This document shows positions 1 through 13,072 of a stretch of DNA of 64,000 bases, one piece after another (position 1 is the stretch's first letter; every line of letters starts with the position of its first letter). Under the pieces are notes generated by a model. The model did not search any database. It was given only the letters and a program-made list of their open reading frames with translations, and was not told the origin of the DNA. Both the position numbers and the translations under genes were made by a program. The stretch spans positions 211,408,965 through 211,472,964 of the forward strand of contig OX352774.1 of the NCBI GenBank assembly GCA_947095535.1, written 5' to 3'. Source of the stretch: Poecilobothrus nobilitatus. Lineage: Eukaryota; Arthropoda; Insecta; Diptera; Dolichopodidae.

Positions 1-2212
1 CTTAAAAAAAAAAGAAAAGGAAAAAAAATTGTTTTTTAAATATCGTTGCAAAATAATGTATTTATTAGTTTTTAGTTAACTGTGAAATTTTTTCCTCCTG
101 TATTTATAGCGAAATTCACGCATTGAAGACAAATTAAATCGTTTTGTTTTGAAAATAATGATATAATAATTTTTTTCCTCTTTTTAAATATATGTTAGAG
201 CTAAATGTAATTAATATTTAATATTCTATGCGGTCAGAATATTGTTATTAATATAGTATAATACTTTACCGTAAAATTTATTTTTATGCACGAAGATCTG
301 GTAAATGTGATTGGAACGAAAATGGAATACAATTGCAAATATTTGAGCTGGAGTCCGACAAACAGCATAACCAACAGCATAACAACTCGACAATGTATAT
401 ATAATAGTGTAAAATGGTTAAATATTAAAGCTTACTCCACTTAGCCATTGCTGTACATTTGGGTCATTGATTTTATTTTATAGATATGTTGTAGAGAAAA
501 ACCAGAAATACAACAGTTAATGGCTCCACTGAATGTTTTTCGATGCCAGAAAAGAAGTGTGACGTCTAACCCTGTAGAACTAATAGGATGACGTAACACC
601 GTAACGCATTTTATAAAAAATGTCATCGCAAGTTCTGCGACAAGTTGTACGATTTATTAAAGTTTTTCAAGAACATTAATATCTTTCTTTAAAATATCTA
701 GCTTAATTTTCTAACTCGTCCTATATAACCGTAAATTTTCTTAAAATGCTTGATCCCAAGAATCCTTCCTCTTTATCCCACAAATCAAACTGTGTGCAAA
801 CTAATTGCATTGAAAGCCCTAACTTAAAGTATGGTTAGTCCAAAGTCCAATACTACCCGGTAGGATCACGTGCAGATATTGGGAATGAATTTTGAAGTTT
901 TCTACCTACCATCGTAAAAAAAATAAAGTATAGCAGTTGATAAGAAAAATTACAAGCACTTACAAGAACAACCACTGTTTTTAACTCTTTTAACTCTTTT
1001 TAATTTTTTAAACTTTTTTAAAACTCAAATGATAGATCATCTTAATTATCATTTATTAAAGAAATCATAAAAATTAAGGTAAATTTTAGCACTTAACACA
1101 GAAGTTAAAGTTTAACAAAGTAAATCAACAGTATTATAGAATTTAAAAAAAATAAAATAACTGATATTTTTAACTAATTAAAATTAAAAGTTTCTTTAAA
1201 GTTGTATTTTTAATAATGCATAGGCTGCGTAGCGTAGGTATCATATGTATATTAACGGCATGTAAACAATTCTACATTTAGAAGTGGAAATTTTAAATCG
1301 AAAGATCTTTGCTTAATTGCATACAAAATTAAAATAATGTATTAAAATGATACTCAAATTATTGATAAATTTAATAAAATTTTGGTAAATTATCTGGAAA
1401 ATCTAAATTGTTAAAATAAAATTTAAATATTAGTTGTGGCATTTTCCTTTTTTTTTTTCAATTTTTTTCTTTTTTTACCTTTTGTTTAATTAATTTTTCA
1501 AAGTGAAAAAAAAAAATCGTTTCTTTTAATTTTCACAAAAATCTTTTCACCCTTATTATACTCTAAAAGAGATACAATCGTTTAAGAAATAATCTTTTGA
1601 TAAAGAATTAGATAAGAGTATAAGGAACAAAAAAGTAAAAACAAAACACGAAAAGAAATAGAAAATAAAACAAGAAAAAAAAGGCACCAAAAACAAAAAA
1701 AAAAATTTCCTAGGATTTTGTAGTATCGATGAAAGGACGAAGAGATAGGATAAAATTTTCTTTGGAGAAGAAGGAAAGTCATAAATCTTTATCTTAAGCC
1801 AGATAATAATAAAATTTAACAAAATCATTTCAATTTAATCTTTTTTGAAAAATATAATTTTTTTTTTGTCTTTCTTTAGTTTTGCAAAAAAAAGAAAGCG
1901 TATAAAAGAGCAAACAAAAAAAAAAAAAATGTGAAAATTCACAAGGAGTAAAAAAGCTGTAGAAAAAAAAATTTAACTTTTTAAGTCAATTTTTATCCAG
2001 ATTTTTTTAGTAAAAGTAAAAAAAAAAATTTTAAAAAATGCAAAACTTTTCTCAAATCTTCGCTGTTTTTTGTGTTTTTTTTTTTTTTTTTTGTTTTTAT
2101 GAAGATAATTTGAAGGTTACTGTTGGTAATTCTTTTTAATCTGTTAATGGAACTTTTATTCTTTGTTTCTGTTAAAAATTTATTTTTAAATGTTATATTG
2201 GATTGAGTTATG

Positions 2213-2258
2213 GATATATATATATATCTATATATATACATATAAATATATATATTAT
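2213..2258. repeat. (TA)n microsatellite
   Basis: An interrupted run of TA dinucleotides with a few C and A interruptions, typical of simple repeats in AT-rich insect DNA. Confidence 0.85.
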
Positions 2259-3209
2259 AAGTACACGTGCACAATGTAAAATTAAATGAAATGGTATTAA
2301 ATTATAAGGCAAAATAAATGATTAAAAATGTTTTCTGTAAAGAATGACTGCATAAGATCATGATATATGTTTCAATTTTAATCAGTTCGAAGGCGAGACT
2401 TTTCTGTTCCTTAAAAACCTAATTTCTAAATTTTTATATAGAACAGTGCATAATTTGGAACTTTTTAAATTTTTATTTAAAAAGTTAAAGAAAAAGTTAA
2501 AGAAAAACCACTTTTGTTTTTAATTTAAGGGAGAGATAATTTGCTCCTTTTTTGAATTGAATCATATGTCACGAGAGAGGCGAGGTAGGATATATTTACA
2601 ATAACGTAATGTACAACTAAAATTATTTTAACATTTTCGAAAAACCCTATAGTTGATTAATTATGTTCTTTGTTTCGGTAAGTGTATTTTAACTAAAATT
2701 ACAATCCTAGGGTCACTAAGTTAATTAATAAAAACTGCTGCTGGAGAAAAATTTTGTAAATGCAGCTCTATATGGCTCAATAGTATAGTTAAAGAGTAAA
2801 CAAAGTAAATAAATTATGATTAGTGTACATCTTCAAAGAAGACTTGGAAAATAATAAGTTATTATCTGTTTTTTAGCCACTAAAGCTACCTACCGCCATA
2901 ACCAGTATAAAAGGATAAATTACCTTTTACTGTACAATGGCTGAGCAATAAGGAGTTATCAAAAAAATACAGAATAATGTTCTTTTTTGTTTCTATGTGT
3001 AATGCACATACTGAAATCGTTTCAAATATATTCTTCTGATACTTGTCATTCATCACATTCTTTATTTTTAATCGCCAAAATTAAATCATTTGAAATTTCT
3101 TAAATAACCTTTATATTTCATTTACATGTACATTAAGGACTCTCGTAAAGACATAATTATCATTTCCATAAAAGATTCTGAAATTACAATGAAATAATAT
3201 TTAACAGGG

Positions 3210-3280
3210 GAAGTAATAATAATTTATGAAAGTGCCTTATATCCTTTAACTTTCTCTCCGTCATTAATTATTATTACTTC
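3210..3280. repeat. Imperfect inverted repeat (hairpin)
   Basis: The arms at 3210-3229 and 3261-3280 are complementary at 19 of 20 positions and begin GAAGTAATAATAAT. The loop is 31 bases. It could be a tiny MITE remnant or a chance palindrome in AT-rich DNA. No flanking duplication was seen. Confidence 0.5.
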
Positions 3281-3904
3281 TTTGTATGGGTAATATTAAT
3301 TAAGTTTGAAAATGAATTTTTGGAATATAGAATGCAAATCACATATCTATCATATTATTTAGGTTTTATTTAAGCATACATTGTTTACAGTTGTTATTCT
3401 TACTTACTTACTAATGAAAGTTTTATTGTTGGTTCTTTTTGTCTTTTGAAGTTTCAGAAGGTTTCTTTTAAGTTCTTTTATTTTAAATTCTTAATATATT
3501 TTTTGAAAATGGTGTCGATTACATTTCGTCCAAGTTACATAATTTCAATATAATTCCACAAAATAAATTATAATTTGTGTTACATTTACAGTCAGAAATG
3601 TTAGACCTTTACTGCTGCATTCAGTTGTTAAAACGCTTTTTGATGTTCTTATTCAGATGATTCATTTATTAGTTGATCTTGATACATGATTTACATTCGC
3701 TACTGATAAAATTTTAAATAAAAAAAAAATGAGAAACCTATTTATTGTATTATAAGTTAAAAGGGCAATTCGAATGACAAAATGCATTGATTAGTACATA
3801 CGGTATAATAAAGTAAGTACAAGCATTATAATATCACGAAGCAACACTAAAACGTGGATTTTTTACGGTATTACTGTGTATATAGAAAACATTAAACATG
3901 AACG

Positions 3905-4690
3905 TATATTCAAGGGTATATTGTCACTACGTTTGTGAAACCTTAAAGGAGTCGAGCTAGAATCGAGCTAGACTAAAGTGGATGCATCCGCTTATAATTG
4001 AATTCTGAGTGGATTAAGCCATGTACGTTCGCCCGCTCCATAACTCAAAAAATAAAGGAATTAGTTTTGTTATTTAAATCCAGAATTTTCGGCCAACTGG
4101 TTCGAGTAGCTGCCATACAATTTTTCACTTTAAATGAAAATAATGTAGTAGCTAGAAATCTTCAAATTTTGTCAAAAAGTGCCGAGTTACATGCCAACAA
4201 CGTTTATTAAATTTGGTTTGTTGAGTCGAGCAGCAAGTTCTGGGAGCTGCCATATAAATCCTTTTTCCATAAAAGCATAATTTATATCCCCATAACTTCG
4301 TACTTAATAAAGCTAGACATCTGAATTATTCTAAAAAAATTATCATGTTTAATGGCAATAACTTTTATGAAGTTTGGTTGCTCTAGCCCAGCAGCTTCAG
4401 GCTTCTTGTACATCTTGCAATTTAATGAACGTGGTCGTCTGAAATCTTGTTATAAAGATGATTCCATAACTTATTATAAAAATTAAGTTTTATGGCAATA
4501 ACTTCTGTACAATTTGGTTGTGCTACTGCAACAGGTTTGTATAGAGTACAAAAATTACATAAATATATTTCGGTAGTTAGCGTCAGTTCTAAAATTTTTG
4601 AAATTTTGTAAAAGATGATCAAGTTTTATGGAAACCGCATATATGGCGTTCATACGGGTATCCCAGCGTAACAAATATATTTTTGTACGA
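3905..4690 (+). mobile_element. Decayed DINE-1/Helentron-like element
   Basis: The order of landmarks matches the better copies in this window. First comes a GGGTATA-like start, then a 'gtttgtgaaacc' block, then a GAGTCGAGCTAG block. Next are a degenerate CCATGTACGTTCGCCCG block, where intact copies have CCATGTCCGTCCG, and 'ATAACTCAAAAAATAA'. The sequence near 4650 (ATACGGGTATCCC) resembles the 3' part of family 2. It is heavily diverged, so the boundaries are approximate. Confidence 0.55.
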
Positions 4691-5430
4691 TTCTAGGAGT
4701 GAAAAAATATCACTGTTTTAATTATATCGGCAAATAGCGGAACGTATTAAAATAGTCATTTGCAATGATTAAAAGATATACACAAAGAGATTATGATATA
4801 TTTTTTTTATATTTAATTATAAAATTAAGGATAACAATTAAGATCATAATAAGAATTCAAAATAAAAATCTAAAGTATCTTATTTTTTTTGTTCTTTTTC
4901 TTTTTTTGAAAATAAGATAAAATTAAAATTAAAAAAAAAAAAAAATAAAAAGTATAAAAATTTTTCTAAAAATATAAAATGTTTTATAAGTAAAATTACT
5001 TTTAATTCTTTTTCTTTGGCTTGAGTGATTTAATTCTAATTTGTCGACATTTATTTGTCCTTTAAATGTTTTTCTTTTATTTTATTTTTGTTCTTATTTT
5101 TTTTTTTTTTGTAATTTTTGGCAATCAAAACAACAACTAAATTATAGAAAAATTTTGATTTGTTTAAAGCTTTCAACTTAATGAATTTTTAGTTATTTTT
5201 ATTTTATTATACTGTTAAGCGTTTTCATTGGTTGCACGACTCTTTTAATACTATTTTAGTTAAAGATAATAATTGCACAAATATGTATATATACAAATGT
5301 ATATATACATTTTATATACATTATAACAAGTGTTATAAGTGTTTTATTATGATGACTTTAAATTTATTACTTAATGTGAAATTCAGCAACATCAGCAACA
5401 ACAATAAGAACAATAACAATTAATGATACA

Positions 5431-5482
5431 AGAGAAAGAGTTTGAGAGAAAGAGTATGAGAGAAAGAGAGTGAGAGAAAGAG
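5431..5482. repeat. GAGAAAGAG purine repeat
   Basis: Repeated AGAGAAAGAG-type units on the plus strand. GAGA-type tracts can bind GAGA factor in flies, but here it is equally likely to be a plain microsatellite. Confidence 0.7.
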
Positions 5483-5895
5483 CTAAGCTTAAAGAAGTGA
5501 TAAAAAAAATTAAATTAAATTTTTTGTTTTTTTTAGTATATAAAAAAAAAAAGAAATAAACAGTGAAGGACAAATACTATAGGTATAAAATATTATTATA
5601 ATGGTTGAATTGAATTATGTTTATATATATGTAGTTTTTTTTTTTATCATTTCCTATCAGATTAGATTAAATGTAAGATACATTTTTTTCCACTTTATGA
5701 AAGGATTATTTTTTTTCTGTTTTTTTTTTTTTTTTCTTTTAAATTATAAAGAAAAATTTTTTTTTTTTCATTTTATTTATACTGTCAGTTTTTTACTTTT
5801 TAATCGTTATAAAGATGATGGCGCCTGTAGATGAGATTCATTGATGTAATTAATTTTGTCTTTTTAAAAGGATTAATTTTTATTGTTGTATAATA

Positions 5896-6003
5896 CTAAT
5901 GATAATGATTGTGATAATGCTGATAATGATAATTCTGACGATGATAAATATTCTTATGATGATAATAATGATGATGATGATAATAAAAATAAAGATAATG
6001 ATT
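5896..6003. repeat. (GAT/AAT)n interrupted microsatellite
   Basis: A series of GATAAT, GATGAT and AATAAA trinucleotide-based units, with decayed copies at both edges. Confidence 0.8.
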
Positions 6004-8419
6004 AAAATGATGATAATAGCAATGGGTAGTAAGAAAAAAAAAAAATAGTTATTTTTTGTATAATAGTGCTAAATTTAAAGTCAATCAAATTTATTTGCAA
6101 AGTTTTATAAATGCTTTTAAAATTTTGAAATAAAAGAAAGGCAAAACAAAAAAGGAAAAAAAAAAAAAATTACTTAAATGAAATGCTAGCAACAAAATAA
6201 GTGAAAAAGTCAAAAAGATTTTAAAATTTAAATTAACGAAAATAAAATTAATTTTGGTAAAAATTTTCAAAAAAAAAAAAAATAATAAAAATTAAAAAAA
6301 GAAATATATATATATATATTTTTTAAATTCTTTTAGAGGTTTTTCTTTTTCTTAATTGGTTTTGAAATTTTATGTGATTTTTTAACTTGTTTTGTTTTTT
6401 TTTTTGATTTTTTTATAAGATTATAAATTTTCCTTTGAAGTTATTTTTATGCTGGTGTAAAATCATTTTTTATGGTAAAGTAAAATTTTCTTTTAATTTT
6501 TTTTTTTTTCCATTTATTTACAGAACTATTAATATAAAGAAGATTTTAATTAAGTAAAGGAAAATGTTATTAGGTAGATTAAGAGAGTATTATACTTTTA
6601 TATAGTTGCAAATTTGAAGATGAAGTCTTACATTATTAATAACATTATAAATATATAGGATTAAATTTTTTTTTTTTGGTTAATTAGAATAATATAAAAT
6701 AGATGAAAATTGAATTTTAATGTTTGATATATAATTTTCTTTGTTAGTTGATAGAGTTTGATAGAGTTCAATTTTCATTTGGTTTGTATATTGGTTAAAT
6801 GGTTTAATGGTTTCGTTTGGTTTATATATTATGTACATTTTAAAAAAACTCTTAATTTAGTTTTAGTTTTCTTATATTGTTTAGAAGGTAATTGTAAATA
6901 GTAATCGAAGGAAACCAATTTAAATAAACAGCAAACTCGATAGAATTAAAATTTCAATAACTCAAAACCAATCAAAGGATAAAACTACAAGATAAATTTT
7001 TAACATAAATCTTATGTTTTCTTTGAGAAAAAAAAAAAATTGTCAGAAGTGCGCAATAAAAAATGTTTATCCTGCTCTCACAATATTATTTTGGTTGTGA
7101 CGAGATCTGGTTAATAAATAAAGTTTTCATAGCATTACATAGTAGGTAATAGTTTTGATATTTTCTATTCTGTTTAGACAACATTATTTAAAACGATTAC
7201 AGAATCATCATACAAGGATACATCACATAAATAAAATTATTGTTTCTGGGTGGGTGTTACATATGCTGAAGTGACAGAATGATATAGATATCAATGAATC
7301 ACTTTTTATGTTTGAATTTATTACGGCTTTAAATTAAAACTAAAATTTTATTTAAAAATTATTTAAGCCCTGTCCTATTTAAAACTTTGAAAAATTATAA
7401 AATTTTTTAAACCAAAAAATTACTATAAAAAGTTTTTCTTCTGTAAATTGTTGAAAATTTGTAGTTAAAGATGTTGTACAACTAACTTTTTAAGCTTTTT
7501 TTCATTATAAAAAAAAAAAAAAAAAAATGGGAAAAATATAAATAATAAATTAAAATTAAGTGGACAATCTTCGGACATGATGAAAAATTGAGAAAAAAAA
7601 TATATATTTGAAAAATTATTAAAGTTATTTTAATTTTTTTTTTATTCTGTTACTTTTGAATTTCAGAAAAAATGTAGAACGAATAAAATGTTAATATTAA
7701 AAATTTGCATCTTTATTTTTAGAGGTAAAATCTAAAGTTTTTTTTTTTTTTAATACAGTGGTTTTGAACTTACTTTTATTGTATATAAATATTTATAGAG
7801 AAGTTGGCAATTGTCCAAAAAGAAAAGTTTACAGCAAAAAAAAAAAAAGTTTTAATGATATTTATAAAAAATTAATAAAATAATTCAAAAATATTGTATA
7901 ATTTAAATTCAGGATATAAAAATGTCTAGATTATTAAAGCACGGGGTTTCTTTTTTCTTTTATTTTTTATTTTCTACTGAAGAAATTGAATAGAATTTTG
8001 TTTTCCACTTTAAAACCAGGAGAAAATGTTTCAAAAATTTTTTGGAGCAGAAATATATATATTTTTGTTTTTTTTTTTTAAATAATTTTGTCCTTATTGT
8101 TAGGTCTGGTGCAATTATTTAATTTTCCTTGTGATTTAAGGATTTAATTAAAATAAATATAATATTCAATTTAATACCAGTATTTAAATTACATATTGCA
8201 AGAATGATTTAATTAAAATTAAAAATTTCATTATAATTTGTCGTTTAGACAACCTTAAGTACTTAAATTTAGAAATATAAAATTTTTTAAGGATTAAGAT
8301 ATTTAAGAGTAAGCAAAAGTTACATTAGAAAAAAAAATTTCTTTTCACTATCTTTAAAAGCTCTGAAACATTAGAAAAAAATCGAATAATAAAATTATAT
8401 TTTTGTATGTGCTAATGGT

Positions 8420-9245
8420 TTTCTTAACAGATTTATTATTTTTACTATGTTTGTCTATGTTTGTTTATGTAGTTTTACTATGTTTGTCTCTTTGTCAGTT
8501 TGTTTGTAACACATCGTACAAAATTGAGCAATTTAATTTTTAATTTGAATAGGTTTCTTAAAAAAAATGTTGAACAAGTTTTTTATGTAGGCCCATCTAT
8601 TAAGTCCCTAAAAGTTTTCTGTTCTATTATCACATGAATATATACTTTTTTTTCATTAAAATTAAACCATTTTTTACTAAACTTAAATTTTTGATTCAAA
8701 TAAAACTTTTTTCTTTAAAGTTACTTACCTTTTGTACAAATTAAATCTTTTTTCATACGAAGTAAATAATATTTTTTTTTTAAATTAAAAAATTTATTTT
8801 TCAACTAACAATTTTTTGTTAACAAATTAAAAAATGTTTGCAATAAAATTTGATTTCAAAAAGGTTTTTAATAAAGGTTTTTTAATAAATATAAAAAAAA
8901 AAGTATAATTTCAATGAAAAATGGTTTAATTTGAATGAAAAATGGTTGCATTTGACTGTAAAAAAGTATATCTCACATTATGCTTAACATTTTTTCAATT
9001 AAAAACATCAAACAACAGGATATTTTTTTACCTTTGTAAAATCAATATCAACATTATACAAGATTTTGCTAGTTACTATTTACATTTACCGTTATGTGAA
9101 GACAAAATTTTGCTTTCTTTATAACTCTGATTCTGATACGATTTTACTTAGAAATTTTGAGATAAGAAATATCTTTCAGAATTATCGCGGAAAATGAGGA
9201 GATCAAATAAGGCCATAAAATAAAAAAAAAATTATGCCCTTATTT
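8420..9245 (+). mobile_element. Relic of repeat family 3
   Basis: Matches the core of the copy at 16226-17492 in the same order. It has a degenerate run where intact copies have TCCGTCCGTCCG. Then come 'AACAGGATATTTTT', 'ATCAATATCAACATTATAC', 'TTTACCGTTATGTGAA' and 'GAAATTTTGAGATAAGAAA'. The ends are not definable. Open frames inside are by-products of this repeat, not genes. Confidence 0.7.
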
Positions 9246-9934
9246 ACCTTTTACATTTGGTACTAGAGCCATATGGTATTATTTCGATTTGAGAATTTAT
9301 TTATTTTTGTAAAATTTCAAGAATTTTAATTAAAAAATTAGATTGTTGTTGATACAAAATAATATATTTATTAGGATATCAACTTATCCATTTAATTATT
9401 AATTCAAATGGTTCCTGAGCACCAGGAACTTTAGGTTTATATACAAAATATTTAGAAATTTTTTTTTGTTCAAGTAACCCAGTTTTTGTTTTATTTATTT
9501 TTTTACAACGGGTGCTACTTTTTTTTTATAAAATTATACATATTTCGATATCCGATGAAAGTTGCAAACTAGCCTCCGCGACCCTAATCCAAAGATAAAA
9601 CCCTTCCATTCAGAATCTTTCATATATGTATAAACATTTTGGAAAAAGCGTATCACCTTGCTTTTAAACCCAACTCTAAATTCAGAATCATGCAAATAGA
9701 TATATTAATATTCTGGAAAAAGGGAATATTTCGAATCTAACTCTAAAATACCTTTTCAATACACAAAAATGAGGATTTTAAAAAACAGAATTTGAAAAAA
9801 ACACTCCCGGCTTTTCGCCTAGAATTTTTTACATCAAAGATATATCTTTTTTCCTATAGAATCCTATACCAAATTTAAGAATATAACATATTCATATAAA
9901 ATATATATAAATGAATCCAACTCTAAGCTCTTAT

Positions 9935-11050
9935 TATACCCTACACATTAAGTATAGGGTATATTAGCTTTGGTATGGTGTTTGTAACCACCAAAAGGAA
10001 GAAAGTTAGGTATAGACATGTATATATATTCTGAATCAGGATCACCGCCGGAGTCGATTTAGCGATGTCCGTCCGTCCGTCCGTCCGTACGCACGATAAC
10101 TCAAAAAGTAATGATGCTATCTTGATGAAATTTATACTGTAGGTTAACAATGACTAAGGTAAGGCGGGTATTGTAAATGGGCGAAATCGGACCATGCGTT
10201 CGAGTACCTCCCATACAACTTCCAAAACCTAATACGCATATTTTCGAAATTAATAAAGATAGAAACTTAAAATTTTGTACGAGGGTGTGTTTTTCTGAAT
10301 CCCTGATATCCCCAAAATTTGAGATGAAGTGGAGTGGTTGTTCGGGTACCTCCCATACAACTCCCAAAACCGAACATGCATATCTTCGAAATTAATAAAG
10401 ATAGGAACTTCAAATTTGATAGGAAGGTGCTGTTTCCTAAATCCCTGATTTGTCTAAAATTTGAGAGAAATTGGAGTGGTCGTTCGGGTACCTCCCATAC
10501 AACTCCCAAAACCGAACAAGCATATCTTCGAAATTAATAAAGACAGAAAAATTTGGTACTAGGGTGTTGTTTCCTGAATCCCTGATTTGTCCAAAATTTG
10601 AGATGAATTGGTGGAGCTGTTCGGGTACCTCCCATACAACTCCCAAAACCGAACATGCATATCTTCGAAATTAATAAAGATAGGAACTTCAAATTTGATA
10701 CGAGGGTGCTGTTTCCTAAATCCTTGATTTGCCTAAAATTTGAGATGAATTGGAGTGGTCGTTCGGGTACCTCCCATACAACTCCCAAAACCGAACAAGC
10801 ATATCTTCGAAATTAATAAAGACAGAAACTTCAAATTTGGTACTAGGGTGTTGTTTCCTGAATCCCTTTTCGAATTTAATAAAGATAGAAACCTGAAATT
10901 TTGTACAAAGGTTGTAACAGCATTTATTTTTTTTAGCTTGTATTAAATACCTAACTAAAATAACTTATGGATTTTTAATTTAATTTGAATGTTTTAGGTG
11001 TAGGGTATAAATAAGTCGGTTGCATCGACTTACTGTTATTTTTACTTGTT
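9935..11050 (+). mobile_element. DINE-1/Helentron-like non-autonomous element, family 1, copy A
   Basis: The 5' end is an imperfect palindrome, TATACCCTAC ... GTATAGGGTATA, at 9935-9963. It is followed by 'TTTGTAACCACCAAAAGGAAG', 'TATATATTCTGAATCAGGATCA', 'GGAGTCGATTTAGCGATGTCC', a (GTCC)n tract and 'GATAACTCAAAAAGTA'. This order is that of fly DINE-1/INE-1 elements, which are known Helentrons. Five tandem units of about 142 bases follow. The 3' end carries a hairpin, AAGTCG-gttgcat-CGACTT, shortly before the tail 'TACTTGTTTT', as Helentron 3' ends do. No replication-helicase gene is present, so the copy is non-autonomous. All overlapping open frames are translations of the tandem units on both strands. 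Confidence 0.85.
10200..10870 (+). repeat. Minisatellite inside element copy A (about 5 x 142 bp)
   Basis: 'GTACCTCCCATACAACT' recurs at 10204, 10346, 10488, 10625 and 10767, giving periods of 142, 142, 137 and 142. Units also share 'CAAAACCGAACATGCATAT' and 'TCGAAATTAATAAAGATAG'. Internal minisatellites are a known trait of DINE-1 elements. Confidence 0.9.
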
Positions 11051-12305
11051 TTTTAATTAAATTTTAATATCATTTTACAACACATATATATTGGGAATAT
11101 ACCTTTATGACTCATATGATAGGGTTATAATGTCATATTTATTCAGCATATGGTTTTATGACCCCGCATCTGTTGGCATACACGTACACTGGTGTCAATA
11201 TTAAAAAAATATTCAAGCTCTTAATTTATTAGTTCTTAAATTTTTCTCTAAGATTAGGAATATGTAAACGAAATTTGTTTATAACAAAATTAGGATTACC
11301 CCCTTTTCCGGAATATGTACATATATTATGTATATGGAGTAAAATGGATTTAAAATTACTTAATTTAGATTTTAGAGAGCAAATTTCCAAAAATTAATTA
11401 ATTTGTAAACAAATAATTGATAATATGTTTTTTAGAAGTAAGTAGCTCAATCAATTCTAGTCTTAATACCAAATAGAAAAATGAAATAAGGCCATAATTT
11501 TTTTTATATAGAAATGTGTGTACAGCTATCCTTAATTATTTAGGGTTCCTTTAAAATTGAAGATATAAAATTGTAAAAAAAAAATTTTAAATTTAAGTGG
11601 AAATCAAAAACTGTTTTGTTGTCTTTTGGAAAATGTGTGCCTTTAAAAACCTTTGATTTTAGATACTGCTTTGTTTTAATTATAAAGAGTTTTTTTTAGA
11701 ATTGTAAAAAGGATATTTTATACTTTACAAATGCTTCTTAAAAAAAAACCGTTAATTTAAAAATAGTAAGTATCTTTTAAAATAGTAAAAATAGTAAAAT
11801 ATGTAAGTATCGTTTTAGAAATAAGCTACTTAGTTTTTACATACAATCTGACTTTATTTTGCAAGCCAATTTTTTTTTTTTTTAACCTAACATATTTTAT
11901 TTGCATTTATAAAGATGTTAATTTATAAAATGTGTTTCTATGTTATGATTTAATAATATGTTCATACATTTTTAAGGTTAACAAAATGAAAAGAAAATTA
12001 AAACAAAAAAAATAAAAAAATTTTTTTTTTTAAATAAATCTAGATTGTGTGATTATGACAAAAATTTAAAAAATTTCATTTATTTAAAAAACAAAATAGA
12101 AAATAATATTTTTCTAATATTTATTTTTTTTTTTTTTTTTTGTTAATATGAAATTTATATATTTCCATTAATAAGTTTTCAATTAACAATTCAATATCAA
12201 AATAGCATTAATCAGTTCAAAATTGAATGTTTAAAAAAAAATTTAATCAAAATTATCGAAAAATTATAAATTCATTTTATATAATATTAATATATATATT
12301 ATAAT
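11051..12305. other. Non-coding stretch upstream of the first gene
   Basis: AT-rich with no gene. Around 11590-11700 a short piece (AAAATGTGTGCCTTTAAAAACC and what follows) resembles the 3' end of repeat family 3 in plus orientation. The last 60 bases before the ATG at 12306 are nearly pure A/T with TATATA runs. A core promoter may lie there, but no element can be fixed with confidence. Confidence 0.5.
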
Positions 12306-13072
12306 ATGGTACTAGTTAGTGAATGGTATCCATCATCGGTTAAATTTATATGTGATTATGTGGATTCATTAAAAGTTCCAGGTAAAAAAATTTTTTTTTT
12401 TTTTTTTTTTTTGTTTTTATTTTTTATTATTTAAATTTTTATTTTTTATATATAGTTGTTAATATTGAAAGACAGGAGCATACTAAAATGGAAAAAGTAT
12501 GCTCTAGTAGTTCTCTTTCAGAATTTTCAACGACAATACATCAGAATAGCTCAAATCATAGTTTTATTATTCCAAAATCATCAAAAATTGAAATAAAATC
12601 AAATGAAATAAAAACGACATCATTAGTATCAAATGATTCTGATTTTAAACATATTCAAGATTATGTAAAAACTTCTATTCTAGTACTTGATAGAATACCA
12701 GATAATCAAAGAAAAATTGATGAAGTTCATGATTTTTTAGCTGAATTTAATACAATGGAACAAAAACCAGAATCAAAAAGAGCAATTAATAGAAAAATTG
12801 ACTTATTAAAGGCAAATTTATGGAATAATGGTGAACGTTTACAATCAAATGGTAATAATAGTAATGATGATTTTTGTAAAAAAAAATTTAATATAAAAAA
12901 AAATAAAATAAAAAAAATTAAAAAAAATAAAAAAATTTCAAAGTTACATAAAGATTCTGAAATGGATATACAAATGATATATAAAAATAAAGAAAGTATG
13001 AAAAAATCTATTTCAAAAGAAAAATTAGTGAATTTACATAAGATAATGAAAAATAAAAGTAAAAGGAAATAA
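12306..13072 (+). CDS. Unknown two-exon gene, paralogue of the gene at 17793-19502
   Basis: Exon 1 is 12306-12381 and exon 2 is 12456-13072, giving 230 aa. The 74-base intron starts GTAAAA and ends TATATAG after a long T tract. It is phase 1, and splicing keeps the frame open from the new ATG into the downstream reading frame, which is why I prefer this start to the internal Met at 12488. The N-terminus reads MVLVSEWYP. Residues 27-94 are Ser-rich. Residues about 95-148 form the best conserved segment (LDRIPDNQRKIDEVHDF), probably helical. The C-terminal 75 residues are strongly Lys/Asn-rich and basic. I see no signal peptide or membrane segment. I recognise no named family. The leftward gene at 17793-19502 shares the N-terminal motif, the intron position and phase, and the central segment, so the two arose by duplication. 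The basic tail suggests binding to nucleic acid or an acidic partner, but this is only inference. Confidence 0.8.

Larger units (their letters stand above)
1..3904. other. AT-rich non-coding stretch
   Basis: I see no supportable gene. Open frames here are short and made of poly-A/T-derived Phe, Lys, Ile and Asn codons, with no recognisable motif. The stretch holds homopolymer T and A tracts, a TA microsatellite and one 20-base inverted repeat, listed separately. It could be intergenic or part of a large intron; nothing in the sequence decides this. Confidence 0.6.
4691..8419. other. AT-rich non-coding stretch with simple repeats
   Basis: No supportable gene. The stretch is dominated by poly-T and poly-A tracts. 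It also has a GAGA-rich block and a GAT/AAT-rich block, listed separately. The short open frames are low-complexity Phe/Ile/Lys/Asn strings. Confidence 0.6.

Noticed and set aside
10101..10946. Many overlapping open frames on both strands with a shared repeated peptide
   Set aside because: They are translations of the 142-base minisatellite in a Helentron-like element. Both strands stay open because the unit has few stops, and the 142-base period would shift any real frame.
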